Of a DNA stretch of 64,000 bases, positions 22,102 through 34,924 are shown piece after piece. Both the position numbers and the translations under genes were made by a program. The DNA is from Isoetes taiwanensis. Lineage: Eukaryota > Streptophyta > Lycopodiopsida > Isoetales > Isoetaceae. Position 1 is the first letter of the stretch. The number at the start of each line of letters is the position of its first letter. The stretch is taken from NCBI GenBank assembly GCA_021234155.1, contig JAJEKV010000045.1, positions 8,479,105-8,543,104 on the forward strand, written 5' to 3'. The notes below the pieces were generated by a model. That model was not told the DNA's origin. It did no database searches and was given only the letters and a program-made list of their open reading frames with translations.

Positions 22102-23453
22102 ATGTCGACTCGAGGTTTCACTCCTGAAGAACTCCTCTGCCAAACGGCGGCTCGTCTCGAGCGCCATCAACGACGCGAGGCTGTTAGGGATATGTATGAC
22201 ACTGCTTATGACATTGAGGGAGGTCGTATCCGCTCAAGAGCTCAGTCGGCACCTCCTACCCCTCGTGTTCATTCTAGGCCAGGGTCTCCCCCGCTGTGTC
22301 GTCATTGTTCCCAACCGCAATCTCCACAACATACCCCTGTTCAGCCCACGCCTCACTATTTCCAGACTCCTGACAGCACTTATATCAATATCCCTTCAGG
22401 TCACACCCCTCTTCCATCACAACCTTCTTCACCTCCGGGTGGGATGGGCTACCATCAAGTGTCTTTTGGCCCTTCCCACGTTCACGACTTTCAGTCTTCT
22501 CCATCTTTTCAGCATGCTCTTCCTGTTTATCAAACCACTGATCTCAAGCCTAATGTAGACGGCTAGGCCCTTCCCCACCAGATGTTGCTTTTGCTGGACC
22601 TCATGTTTTTTCTGTTCCGCCCCCTGGCTCTCAGCCTCAGACAGTTCCACCTCTCTATACTTCTGCTTATCCTCCACCGCATCCACCTGTCTATGCGTCA
22701 GTTCCACCTTCACCTCCAACTCCTAATTTGAAGCTGACTTATCCAACTTTCGGTAACACTAAAGGCAAACCTCTGGATCAGAGTGCTCAAGCCCACATGG
22801 AGGAATTTGAAGCCTTGGCTATTCTGAATGGTCATGTGCAGCCACAACTCAAATTCCACATCTTTTCGACCACGCTACGAGGCGCCCCTCACCAGTGGTT
22901 AATGGCCAACAAAAGTCACTGGAAACAGAGTTGGCAGGAAATGAAAACTGCTTTTGTCTCATTATGGCACCACGGATGATGATCAAGCATCCTCAAGCAA
23001 CTCAATGACCTTCAACAAGAGCCCACGGAGTCAGCCGGGGATTTTATGGACCGCCTTCACATTCTCGTCAGTAAACTACAGGAGTACCCCACGCAAAGCC
23101 AGATCCTCGCCCGGTTTCGCGCAGTCTTCCTCCCCGCCATTCGCCTAATGACAGAATACCTGCGTCCAAAGTCTCTGGAGCAGGCCATTGAATTGGTCAA
23201 TCACTGCATGGCAACGTTTCTTCACGGGGTGTCGCTCTTCAGAACTCCCCTTCATGCCGCCATGGTTCCCCGTAACTCGCTCAACCTCAGCAAGCAAATC
23301 CATAACGCTCACATCCGTGCACTATTTGTAAATATCGGGTCATCCGCCAATGAATGCAACGCCTCAATGGACCTCCTCATTGTAAAGATGCAATATGTGC
23401 AATCATGCCACGGAAGAATGCACTTGTTCTCATCCTACACCTTTTCGAAATAA
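22102..23453 (+). pseudogene. Gypsy gag, frameshifted
   Basis: Gag starts at the ATG at 22102 (MSTRGFTPEELLCQTAARLE) and runs through a Pro/Ser-rich region to a stop at 22566. The capsid continues in another frame from about 22569: LKLTYPTFGNTKGKPLDQSA, then WLMANKSHWKQSWQEMKTAF. It then meets two TGA stops at 22977-22982. After these the same frame resumes with LKQLNDLQQEPTESAGDFMD and EYLRPKSLEQAIELVNHCM before another shift near 23450. Capsid proteins of this kind package the element RNA. Confidence 0.85.
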
Positions 23454-24604
23454 AATGGTCTTTCAAGTCCAGACCACGCCTCAACAACAACAAATTTATC
23501 CGCCTCAAAGAATATCGGGCCTCAACCACCGCAGCAGCAGAAGATCGGCAACCACAAACATCTCAGAGCCCACGGGGACAAAGCAACCGTCCCCCCTTTG
23601 ATCCTTCAAAAGCTCAATGTTATCATTGTCATGAATGGGGTCACACCACCACGGCGTGTCCTCAACTTCCTCAAGTTCAAGTCCAACTTCCAGGTTCAAA
23701 TCAACCTGCTTCTGTCGGCCTCACGACCTACCAACTGTGGGTAGCAAATGGCAAACAAGGCCCCCGTCCTGTTTTGCGGAAGCCTCCACGGCCGCCTCAA
23801 CAACAGGGACCTCAGCAGGCCGCCTCTACATCCAATTCTATGGACCAACAAGCTCAGGAAGAGATTTATCAGGCCCTCAACCCTCCCGTCCAGCAGTCTA
23901 ATTGGGTTGGTCTTGTTGCGCATCACACTCGGGCTTCACGCCCTTTGACTATCATTCCGCACGACACGCAACCCGCTTTTGCTGTGGAAACCATCCCTCA
24001 TGAGGATGAAAAAAAAGTTCACTTCGCACCTGATCTTGACAAACTTATGCCTCACGTCATGCCTAAAGTGAGACAAAGTATTCTTAAACTTATGCAGGCT
24101 GCGGAAGGTCGAACCTTGGCAAATGTTCACGCCACCACTCGTGCTCAGCAGCGTCAGGCCGAGCCGTCATCATCCACGGGTGGCCGCTCACACAAGTATC
24201 CAAATATTGCTGCTGAGGTAGAGCTTCTCAAAGAAGTCTCTGCTTCTTTACCACAGAATCCGGCTCCACTGGACCCTGCGGACCCTTTTTCACACGTTCC
24301 TTTGGAACTTCAGGAAGAACTTGCCAAGATCAAGATTCCTTTGAGCCTGGCCACCATTTTGAAACTCTGTCCGGCTCTCAAAGATCAGCTACCTCTTCCC
24401 ACGGTTCTGGTTGGAGCTGTTGCAACTTCAACACCCACGGTGCATGCCACGGTGGGCAATCAGCAAGTCAATCATGTCCAAATTGATGGTGGTAGTGCCT
24501 TCAATCTCATTACTGATAAACTTCGGAAGCAACTGGGCATCAAACAATTATACCGTGCCCCTTATGACATCAAGTTGGCCAATGGCCACATCACGCGACC
24601 TTAA
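23354..24604 (+). pseudogene. Gypsy nucleocapsid and aspartic protease region
   Basis: A 416-codon frame includes the zinc knuckle CYHCHEWGHTTTAC, long Gln/Pro-rich linkers, and the protease signature VQIDGGSAFNLIT. The usual D-S/T-G-A active site reads D-G-G-S. The frame ends at TAA 24602-24604. The sequence beyond (24605-24740) still reads as protease-like GVTPLLHISIDDLKF-PLEFG before a frame change at about 24735. Confidence 0.8.
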
Positions 24605-24741
24605 GGCGTCACTCCTCTTCTCCATATCAGCATTGATGACCTCAAATTCCCTTTGGAATTTGGAGTTTGGAAAGCAGGAGAGGATCCTGGTGATATGAGA
24701 TGCTTGTTGGCCGACCTTTTCTCCGATAGGCCAAAAGTATT

Positions 24742-25422
24742 CACTACTGGGCCACGGACCAACTCGTCATCACCGATGGCCATCTCAATGCCACGATGGA
24801 TCTCGAAACTGGCCAATTAATCTCTGTTGAGAATGCTGAACCCTCCATCTCGGACACGGACTCTGAAGAAGCCCAAAATATCTATCATGTTCAAGCTCCT
24901 CCAGCGGGTCTCCCTCTCTCATCTTACCCTGAGTATGCTGATCCTTGGGGTGACATGACGCTCGACCAGGACCAGGCTGTGGCCGCTCTTTTGGACCCTT
25001 ACCTAGCTTCCTGCAATCGCATTCAACGTCTTGATCATTTTTCTGACCCACTTTCTTCTTCAGAGACCGTTGATGTTCATGCCGTCATGAAGCAACCCTT
25101 GCTTGATGACGCTCAGCAGCCTCTTTTCTTCACCACGCAAAATGCTGCTCATCCTGTCATGCTTCAGCCTCCTGCTCACCAAGTTCAGGACACGGAGGTC
25201 GTTCCTCATATTCAAACTCCAGAAGTGGAAATCGTGGACATTGGAAACAATCAACCCGTCCGCTTGGCTGCTCAACTTCCACCGACCTATAAAGCACGCG
25301 CTGTGACGCTGTTCAAGAAATTTAAACATATTTTTGCTTGGAGCTACAAAGACCTTCGAGGTATCAAAAAAGAATTGGGGGAACTCACCATTCCTACCAA
25401 ACCTGATGCACGCCCAATCTAG
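24742..25422 (+). pseudogene. Gypsy protease-RT linker and RT N-terminus
   Basis: The frame encodes an acidic linker (ATDQLVITDGHLNATMDLE; SEEAQNIYHVQAPP). It then reads the pre-RT region FKKFKHIFAWSYKDLRGIKK and ends at an in-frame TAG (25420-25422). The next codons continue the RT (RLNPNYRDRVKAEIDKLL), so this is a point nonsense change within one frame. Confidence 0.8.
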
Positions 25423-28104
25423 CAACGACAGTACAGGCTCAACCCAAATTACCGTGACCGCGTCAAGGCTGAAATTGACAAACTCTTGGCTGCTGGCCTG
25501 ATTTATGAGGTCAAACATTCTGAATGGGTGAGCCCCATCGTCATTGCTCTAAAACACAATGGTAAGATCCGCGTTTGCGTGGATTACAGAAAACTCAATC
25601 AAGCCACGGAGCGTGATCACTTTCCGCTTCCCTTCACTGACCAGGTTCTTGAAGAAGTTGCTGGTCATGAGATGTACTCTTTCATGGATGGTTTTTCTGG
25701 GTACAATCAAATTTCTATCAAGCCAGAAGATCAACTCAAAACTACTTTCACCACCCCGTGGGGCACTTTTGCCTACAAGGTGGTCCCTTTTGTTTTGTCA
25801 AACTCTCCTTCAACTTTTCAGCGCATCATGCTCTCCGTCTTTCAAGACTTTATGAAGGATAAACCTTTTCTTCAGATCTTTCAAGATGATTTTTCTGCCT
25901 ACAGCTCCATGGAAGATCATTTGGAAAAATTGGAACTTGTCTTTCAAAAATGTGATGAATCTGGCATTAGTCTCAATCCTGAGAAGTGCACTTTCTGCAT
26001 CTCCTCAGGTGTTCTGTTGGGTCATGTGGTCAGTAAAGAAGGCATCACCATAGATCCCGCTAAAATCAGTTGTGTACTGAAAGCTCAAGCACCGTCTAAT
26101 ATCAAAGAGACACGCTCTTTCCTGGGTAAGGTAAATTACTATTCCACCTTCATCCCTGGACTTGCAGCTATCGCTGACCCCATTCATAAACTCACGGGTG
26201 ATGAATCCACTTGGGCTTGGAATTCCCAAGCGGAGGCTGCTTTTCAGAAGTTGAAGCTGTTACTTACTCAGGCCCCGGTCCTTGTTCCTCCTCAATGGGA
26301 CAAGCCCTTCCACGTTCATGTTGATGTCTCTGCTTTTGCCATTGGTGCTGTTCTCTCTCAGGCCTATGATGACACCATGGATAAACCAATCCGCTATGCC
26401 AGCCGGAAACTCAATCCTGCTGAGCGCAACTATTCTGCCATGGAACGGGAAGCTTTGGGCTTAGTTTTCTGTGTCCAACGTTTCCGACATTATTTGTTGG
26501 GAAGCCAGATCAAGTTCTTTGTTGATCATCAAGCTCTTCTTTATTTGATCAACAAAGCCACGCCCACAGGACGAATTGCTCGTTGGGTACTTCTTTTGCA
26601 AGAATTCGCTCCCTTCGAAATTGTTCATAAGGCAGGCAAGTCTCATGTGGTGCCTGATTATCTTTTACGCATCCACACGGATGATCCATCCACGGGTGTT
26701 TCTGACGCCTTTCCCGATGCTCAATTGTTCCTGGTCACGGCCACGCCCCATTGGTTTCACAACTTTCAGCAATATCTTCTCACTGGTGCTTTTCCTCCAG
26801 AAGATCCGACGCTCTCTCCTGAAAAGGTTCGCTCACGCCGTCGTCAATTCCTCCGAGAGGTCCGTGACTACACTATGGTTGCAGGTCATCTCTACAAACG
26901 CGGCAAAGACATGGTCCTCAGACATTGTGTCCTCCCTCATGAAGTGCCCGATATTGTTCGACAAGCTCACGACGGGCTTGGTGGTGGTCATCTTAGTGGT
27001 GACGCCACGGCACGCAAAATTCTTTTGGCAGGATACTTCTGGCCCACGCTTTTCAAAGATGCCCACGCTTATGCTCGCACGTGTGACATCTGTCAGCGTG
27101 TGGGAAAGCCCACGGCCCGTGACGCTCTTTCCTTGACGCCGGTCGCCACGCCACACCCCTTCAGCAAATGGGGAATGGATTTTGTGGGGCCCATGGACCC
27201 ACCGGCGCGGCACACCCGTGCCCATTATATTCTGGTCATCACGGATTATGCTACTAAATGGGCGGAAGCTTGTGCACTTCCAGACAACACTGCTGCCAGC
27301 ACAACCAAGGTTCTCTACACGCATATCATCACGCGTTTTGGTTGTCCCACGGAACTTGTTAGTGATCGTGGTGTGCATTTTGTCAATCACACCATCAAGG
27401 AGCTGACGGATTATCTTCACATCCAACATCGAAAGAGTACCCCTTATTATCCTCAAGGCAATGGCTTGGCTGAAAGTACCAACAAAACTCTCATCACTGT
27501 TCTAAAGAAAATTTGTGACGCTTCTCGCACAGATTGGCAAGAAAAGTTGCCTACTGTTCTTTGGGCCTACAACACTAGTTTTACTGGCCACACTCCTTTC
27601 AAACTGGTTTATGGTCAAGAAGCTCTCATGCCTTTCGAATATATTCTTCCAACTCTCCGTTTTCAACTTGCTACAACACATAATCCACCTGCTGCACTCA
27701 AGGAAAGGGTTTATCAATTGGAACAGTTGGATGAACTTCGGCGCGATGCTTACATTCGTGTTCTTCATGGACAACAGTTGCAGAAATCATTGCATGACAA
27801 AAGACTTAAGACAAAAACATTCAGAGAAGGAGATTTGGTTCTTCTTTATGATTCCCGTTACAAAAATTTTCCTGCAAGTTAAAGTTTCTAAGGGCTTGGT
27901 CCTTATCAAATTGTTCAAGTGGTACAACCCGGTGTTTTCAAGTCTGGTGAATTAGATGGCACTCCATTACCTACATTGGTTAATGGCTTTTACCTCAAAC
28001 AATTTCATACAACGAAAAGTCACAATCATCCACCGGATCTTTGTTCCGGAACACACGACCACAAAACAGTGATAGTGACTAACAAGCGCATATTTATATT
28101 ATAG
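25423..28104 (+). pseudogene. Gypsy reverse transcriptase, RNase H and integrase
   Basis: One frame runs from 25423, with 798 uninterrupted codons from 25486 to 27882. RT motifs are RVCVDYRKLNQAT, MYSFMDGFSGYNQI, TPWGTFAYKVVPF and FLQIFQDDFSAYS, so the catalytic DD is kept but Tyr-x is Phe-Gln. RNase H follows (VHVDVSAFAIGAVLSQ; MEREALGLVFCVQRFRHYL; FVDHQALLYLI). Integrase has an HHCC-type zinc part ending CDICQRVGK. Its catalytic core is visible as KWGMDFVGPM, ELVSDRGVHFVN and YPQGNGLAESTNK, giving the D, D and E residues. Two TAA codons at 27880-27894 precede a short tail (GPYQIVQVVQPGVFKSGEL) that ends at 28104. No chromodomain is seen. Confidence 0.93.
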
Positions 28105-29014
28105 AGGTGAAATTTTTACAAAATGTGAGCAGAGCCCATCTATTTCCGCTATGGGCGAGCCCTATTTACAAAAAAACGGACCGAGAGCCCTATCTACTAA
28201 GTCCTAAGGAGAAACCCCTCTACTGGGTTTGGAGCGTAGGTGATACGCAGGATGTGGTAGTAATTACGCCAGGGTCCCAAATAAGAGTGCGAATCACCTC
28301 CATCCCGTTGGTGTGGGGATCGGGATGCTCCATCATCCCAAGACACCACCCGTCCATGGCAATGCCACGGTTGTGGCACCGCCGAGGTCCAAGCGATCCA
28401 TCTTGCATGTAATCCACTCGTGGCGGTTAGACGGCATCGCACTTGTCGTCGTGCGATCAGGCAGCCAGACATACCGAGCGCCATCGGGTGTCTCAGCTTC
28501 CACCACTGTTCGTCTTATATAGCCAACCGAGGATCTCCCTGTCGACGTGGACCAATCAGAAATTTCGCCAACGTGTTTGCAATGCAAGCCTGTTTCTAAA
28601 TGGGGAATCTTTTCTCCCGCCGCATATCTAGCCATGGTACCTTCTGACACCTTCGTTTTAATGATATCCCACTTCGAGTTGCCAGCATTAAATGACATTC
28701 CTTCTTTTCACGCCCGTCGAACATTAATGTGCGTCCTTTCGCCAGCGTCACATCCGATCATTCTCTTACGTCTCATCGCCACCGTTCATTGCTTCTCCCT
28801 TTACCCTTTGGGGACTTAGCCAAAATTTTGTCTCTCAAACGCCTCCTTCGCATCTGTCGCCACCTGGCATTATCAACGGTTGCCGGTTCATCCTCATCCT
28901 GCCCCTTCGCCAACACTTGGGCGCCCTAAAACCTTTTCGCCTATCTGTGTTTTCGTCTTCCGCTCTCCGCCTTCTCAAGATCATCCTTCAGGTTCCTCTC
29001 CGACGCTCTTCGCC
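28105..29014 (+). other. Spacer between pol and the extra ORF of the gypsy element
   Basis: About 900 bp with no retroviral domain. A TATA-like CTTATATAG lies at about 28513. The last 135 bp are open in the frame of the downstream ORF. It may hold a promoter for that ORF, which is an inference. Confidence 0.4.
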
Positions 29015-32000
29015 ATGGTTCCTGCACCAAAATTTCCGACCCTTCAAGCTTCTGCTCCAAGGGATCCTGCTGTTTTCCAGTCTGTGTCTTTCTTGACGCC
29101 CACCTTTCGGGAAGCTCTCGTTGGCCCGAGTCGGGAAGTTGCGGAACGCCACAAGCTTTATCAATTCTCACTCATGGACCTTCCAGCATCAAATCCAGAC
29201 CAATTGACGCAGTTTGTTGCTAATATCGTCAACCGCCCAGAAGGATATGCTACGGTGGTCGATGGCACCACGATCTTGCTTACTCAGCCCCTGATTTCTG
29301 AGGTATTCCGTATTCCTTTGCAAACACCTTCATCTTGGGCCGCTTTACAGGACATAGATGTCACTGAGTTTGGCGCTGTTCCATATCAAGCGAACCTGCA
29401 TCGCCTCACAAATATTGCAAGGCCCCATGACACTTTTGTCAAGTTTCTATGGCGCAAATTCCTTGGGTATTCTATCAAGAACACCCATATCAATAAACCA
29501 TTCTATAATGTGGTTATCACGGCCGTCTGCTCCACTCACTTTCTTGATTGGCCACAAATGTTGTTTTACAGACTCCTACAAGAAGTAGATCGCCTTCGGG
29601 CTAACCCCTCCTCTGTCTCGGAAGTTTCGGTGGGTGGCCATCTTCAAGCTCTTATTCGTCATTATCTTCCTGTTCCTGTGTCCCCTTCCACTTCTCATGC
29701 CTCCACTCAGCAGTCTCTGCATTCCCAGCGTCAAAACCAACAGGCTGCACCTTCACGCCAGACTTCTCCTGGTCATGTTCAACAAAACCACACGCATGTC
29801 ACTGTTTCCTCTTCCTCCTCTGAAGCCACGCCCTCCACTTCTCGTCATGTCTCTCAGACGTCCCAAACACGGCCACAACAGGGCCCTCCACCTCCACATC
29901 CTCGCCAGCTCCTGTATCAATATCAGCAGGATGTTCAAGCTGCTGCTCTCAAGTTACAAGAATCACAGGAAGCTCTCATGCATGGGGTTCAAGCGTCCTT
30001 GGAGGCCTCGGATACGGTTCACTGAGACCTTCAAGCTGCTACCACGCGAGTTCACACTTTGAAGACACAGCTTCAAGAAAAGCACGAGGCCTTTTTACGG
30101 GCCCGTGAGGATCTCAAGACTGCCCACGATCAAAACAGCCTACTTGCTGATCAGCAGGCTCAGTTACAAACCACCATTCAGGAATTGTTGGAGCAGAACA
30201 AGACAAAGGACACCCTCTTGGGTGACAAGGAGAAAGACATTGCTAAGCTCGACACCTTGTATGCAGAGCTTTCTCAGACTTACCGCACTCAAGTTCATGA
30301 TCTGACCGAGCGTGATGCTCGCCTCACCTCCTTAGAAGCTCAGCTTTCCACGCTGACCAATCAGTTGACGTCTCTCCAGGATTAGCTTACGCAAGCTCAG
30401 AAACAGAAAATTGTTGATGATGCTGAGATTGCCACGCTGCGCCTCAACACTCCCGGGCAATCTTCTTCACATGCCACGCTTCCTCAGAAACGGGTCCGTG
30501 ATCAGTCGCGTCTTCTGTTAGAAAAGGACAACCGGATCCGTGACCTGGAACATCAGCTCCAGCAAGCAGTTCAATCTGCTGAAGGAGCCCAAACCAAACA
30601 GGAGGGATATATCGACATTGCTACTAACATCCCTGTGGACTTCTCTACTCCTTCCAGCTATCTTGACTATGTGGTGGCCCGACGGCACCTTTTCCTTTTG
30701 AAGTGGTACGCGGCCAATGGCAATGTTCATCAGCAGCCACTCAAAAGTGCGGATTTTCTTCGGATCTGGCCGGATCTTTCTGTAGAAGACAAGGGTTTAT
30801 TTTGTTCACTCTTAGTCTTTGATCAGCTAAATTCTGAAGACCCCGACTTGATCATTTTCCATGTTGTTCAGCCAATGGCTTATGTTTTTCATGACTTCTA
30901 CCTGGCGGATCTCCATGATAAATTCCGAGATGAGGCCCATTGTGTTTTTAGAGGCAACTCCAATGCTGCTTGGTTGTTATCCCCCACCAACCCATACTTC
31001 AAGGATCCTGCTCAGTCTCAGACTTTTGAACAGGAGTACATGCCTGAACTTGCTCAGCACTTACCTCTGTGGCAGGCTGAAACATTGGAACAGGTAAACA
31101 AAAATTTGGCGCATCCTGACGATCTTGAGTTCGCCCAAATTTATATGCAGCACTTGGGAGGCTACAATCAACTACGTGGCCTTCTGGAAAGCAAGACCAT
31201 CCCAACGGGTTGGGTAAATCCTCCTGTCTATCAATTACTCTCTACTTCAGAGTGGGACCATTGGTGTCGTGCTCTTGATCAGAATCTTGTTCGAGAATTT
31301 AGGGACATGGCTCTGCAACCCACGCACACGGGCATGCTTCCCTCTCCATATGCTTCCTTAGGAGTCCCTCCACGCCCACGGTTCCTCTCTTCTGACTGGC
31401 GTCTTCCCTTTTGGACGAAGGTCATGGATGGCCACGCTGGGTTGACTCCGCCTCAGATCTCGTCCGGTGGGATCCCCGATTTGTCAGACGCTCCAATTGG
31501 GAGGATAATGCCACCTTGGACACTACTGAGAATTGGCTCTATATTGCTAATGAGCGTGGTTGGCAACGGCCTGCTGATGCTCTTCATGGCCTTGATACCT
31601 TCTTGCAGAATGCCGCCACCTCACCAGACCCTTCAGTACACCGTCAAGCTGGTTTCTGTGCTGCCCTCAGATGCATCCTGGTAAGCTCTTTAAATCGGCA
31701 GCGTCCAATCTTTTACTGCAACCCGCATGCCAGCGTCAGTGCCTTCGGTCTCCAGACCTGCCTTCTCATGGAGTGCCAGTTCGTTCCTTCTGATGCACAT
31801 GCTGCCCTGGAAGACATGGTGCGCTCTCACTTCCTCATTGATGCAGATCCTGCCCTGGGGCTCAACACTCCTGACGCTCTTCAAACACGCCAGGACCTCA
31901 TTGCCCATTACCATAATGGTGCCCGTCCTCATTCCCTTGAGGATCACTTTCAGACTGCTGGTTTCCCGCCCTCGGAAGCACTTCCTCCTTTTCTTCAGAC

Positions 32001-32196
32001 TGAGTGTCGTTTGGTGGGGGGGAGTGTTAGTCCTGTGCCTCCTGGTACAGGACTATTCATGCATTCGACGGACCAATCCAAGGCCAAGAGTCCACAAACC
32101 GGCACGGGTCAGTCGTCCAAGGCCACGCAGAAGACCAAGCAGACCACGCAGTCAAAGGGCGCGCCTGCCGTCAAAAGAAGGCGCTCAGACAAGTGA
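29015..32196 (+). pseudogene. Gypsy extra ORF 3' of pol: globular domain, coiled coil, C-terminal domain, basic tail in the LTR
   Basis: The ATG at 29015 has a strong context (GCCATGG). The same frame runs to about 31400, broken only by TGA at 30023-30025 and TAG at 30383-30385. After one frameshift near 31400 it continues to a TGA at 32194-32196, about 1,060 codons in all. Residues 1-210 form a globular region (VVDGTTILLTQPLISEVF; THFLDWPQMLFYRLLQEVD), faintly like the plant transposon protein domain of retroelement ORFs. A Gln/Ser-rich linker follows. Residues about 300-535 are a heptad-rich coiled coil (LQEKHEAFLRAREDLK). About 540-1000 form a second globular region (FCAALRCILVSSLNRQRP). 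The last 57 codons lie inside the 3' LTR and end KRRRSDK, a possible nuclear signal. The function is unknown. Confidence 0.7.
32013..32024 (+). other. Gypsy polypurine tract
   Basis: GGTGGGGGGGAG directly precedes the 3' LTR. The extra ORF reads through it without a stop. Confidence 0.9.
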
Positions 32197-32565
32197 CGGC
32201 CCGTCACCGCCTGCGTCAGCGTCAGCGTGATTTCAGGCTTTTCAAGAGGCACCGCCAGTCAGAGTGTCTATATTGGGCCAAAGGCCATTGTACTATATAT
32301 ATGAGTAGAGCTAGCACATGAGTTTTTAGATGAGTTTTGAGTCTTGTCTCAGTTCAGTTTTCTCTCGATTGCGAGAGCTCATGTATCTTCATTGACATCA
32401 AGGAAGCTTATTATTGTGATCTCATTGTTCTTGTTGTTTCCTTTTCTCTTTTTCTTGTTCTTTCTTGCAAATCCCGCGTGACATAGCTCCCGGATTCTCC
32501 TGTTAGATCCAAGGGTCCTCACAGAGGGCTGTCTTGCAGGAGTTCCCGAACCCAGACCCCAAACA
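32025..32565 (+). repeat. Gypsy 3' LTR
   Basis: Matches the 5' LTR with about six substitutions and a 47-bp deletion. Followed directly by the second GCCAT target copy. Confidence 0.95.
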
Positions 32566-32570
32566 GCCAT

Positions 32571-34910
32571 AAACTAGCAAGAATTAGGATTTATTTGCAC
32601 TATTGTGATGTCTAATAAGTTGTATATGGACTTGAAGATAAGCATATAGTAGCATACACCACAAGGACCAGGGATTTGAACCCTAGTATTTCCATTTGGT
32701 CCATCCAAATGACAAAAACTTTGTAACTTCTAGAAAAATTATTGTTAATTCATTATAGAAACTTCTGTATCCTATTTTGTATTTTCTAATCCAGGTTGCC
32801 TAAAAAGACACACAAATTTAAAAAACATCACTGAACAAGAATATCCGAGAAATCTATATATGCAAATTTTTGGAAACAAAGCCACAGTTCAGCGTTATAC
32901 ACCATCTTGCTTAAATAAAGACAAGCTGCACAGATTTCTATCTTTAGATGTCTGCAAATCTCAGGAGTTTTCTAGCTTTTCTGTCGGCCTCATCACAATA
33001 AATAAATGACATAAAAAAAAATACTCACCTCATTCATAGCAGCTTGCACAGAGACAAGTGCAATTACTCCATAAAGAACATATCTTGATCCTCTTATCGG
33101 TTGCCAATAGATCATGTATACCAAATCAGCAAGGACATAAATCATGCTACATCAACCAAATCCCCCGTGGCAAGAACACAAGAATGCACATGCCAACACA
33201 TAAACCTTTTAGGCAAAAGATGCAAACAGATTATGCCAAGAAAGTAAGAGATTCTAGAATTAAGGTGCAACAGAACATACCAAAAAGCAATTAACAATTT
33301 GCAAAAACTATATTCTGCCACAAGCTAATCCTTTTAAGCAAAAGTTGAAGAATAAATCATGCCAAGAAGTAAGTGGTTCCAGGTGCAGCAGAACATACGA
33401 AAATGTAAAAACCATACCAAATGATATAGAAACAACAATCTTGCTGAATGTCTTATAATGCCTTATAATGTCGGTGAAGCACAAGCCCAGTATGATCAAA
33501 TCAAATATTCTGCAAAATAGTTCAGAAATCGTTGATGTTAAATCTTTGGCCCACACTGATATAATCAACTTAATGTTCTTTAACAAATATATAGCACAAC
33601 TTTGCATTGCTGCGGCATGCAAAACCGAAAACATTGAACAAAATAAACATTGAACTCCTGAAAACCACACCTGCATGAAGCGTCCAAGGTTGAGCGTAAA
33701 AAAACTGCAAGAAAGGCCTACATGGCAAACGATTATGAAAGTCCTCAAGCAGTCCAGAGGCTGAATCGATTGAATCTGTTCTAAAATAAAAACCATGCAA
33801 GAGATTAAAGAACTCCAACAAAGGGGCAAGGATGAAATAAATCAAAAGAAGCCAAACGATCCCATCAAAGCCTTAAAAAACCTCAATGGAAACTACAAAA
33901 GGTAACAATTCAAGGCCGGAACGCCAAGCTGAACCCACACAAAGAGGCAAGAGGCAAATGCAAAAAAATTATATAAAAAAGGTCGAACTTCATCGAGCGG
34001 GAAACGGAGCAATAAAATAAATAAATAAATGGCGGGGCCCTTTGAATGTTGGCACCTCCATTAATGATGGTGCTAAACATTTTAAAATTCCAAATGCCCT
34101 CAACGTAGAATTTTGCCTAGGTGCATCCCATCTCTCAAAAATATATAATATAAATTAAGCCACAAGGCACCTTTTTCCCAACATGAGATATAAAAATAGA
34201 AACACTTGCACACACATCCCCTTCCCCACCCCACAAATTCAAAGCCATAAACTATACTCAAAATGCATTCCCATCACAATAGAGATGATGAAGAACAAGA
34301 TACCAAACATATAAAAGGTACAAAAGACTAAAAAAAAACAAGCCTAGCAGGCATTATAGAGAACCACTTCCCCAAGGCCAAATATGACATTTGCAACCTG
34401 GATGATACTTAAATGTCTGCACAAATCCACCGGGAACTTGTAATTACTTAAATGTCTACTTAAATGATTTCAGGAAGGGTGTCGTTCTGCAATCAAATCA
34501 ATTTCCTCTAGGATCTCCAAGTTATTTTATTACATATTGTATACATGTCTACAACTTCATGGCTATCTAAAGTAAAACTTTATATCCATCAATGGCATAA
34601 ATTATACAAATAATATCCAATTTTCAAAGACACCTACTACATTCCATCACCTTTACATGTACCAAATCGAGTCTTCATTGGAGACCAATAACCATGAATA
34701 TGACACCAAGAAAACCTACCATGGTTAGCTTACACTTTCAATCTATTAAACATAATGTAGAATATGGAAGAAAAACAAATATATAAATGTATATCTATTA
34801 CCATGTTTATAAGAAGGACGAATAAGAGACGCAATATCAAGACGTTGTGGTAATGTTCTCCCTATAGACATTCCTTCACATGAACATTGGCTCTTAGTGC
34901 AATTTCAAAA
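32571..34910. other. AT-rich DNA, with possible minus-strand membrane-protein exons at 33025-33530
   Basis: Most of this stretch shows nothing. On the minus strand two segments with plausible splice borders encode hydrophobic helices. One lies near 33430-33530 and contains IFDLIILGLCF with VVSISFG, preceded by TTTTGCAG and followed by GTATGG. The other is near 33025-33130 and contains LVYMIYWQPIRGSRY before GTGAGT. They could be remnants of a membrane-protein gene, but I cannot assign a family. A B-box-like GGTTCAAATCC (minus strand, about 32670) hints at an old SINE. Confidence 0.3.
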
Positions 34911-34924
34911 AAAGGCAATTGAAG

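Larger units (their letters stand above)
21479..32565 (+). mobile_element. Ty3-gypsy LTR retrotransposon with an extra 3' ORF
   Basis: The element has LTRs of 588 and 541 bp, a tRNA-Asp-type primer site, a polypurine tract, and a perfect target duplication GCCAT (21474-21478 and 32566-32570). The order is gag, protease, RT, RNase H, integrase, then about 3 kb of extra ORF before the 3' LTR. RT before integrase is the gypsy order. No chromodomain is seen after integrase. The tRNA-Asp site and the extra 3' ORF recall the Tat/Athila lineages, but the lineage is inferred, not shown. About six substitutions separate the LTRs over 541 bp, so it is young, yet every ORF is broken. Confidence 0.95.

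Noticed and set aside
25423-28104. Chromovirus assignment of the gypsy element
   Set aside because: No chromodomain follows the integrase, and the primer site is tRNA-Asp-like.
33025-33845. Callose synthase or other named membrane protein
   Set aside because: Hydrophobic stretches with splice-like borders are suggestive, but no diagnostic motif was found, so only a vague note is kept.
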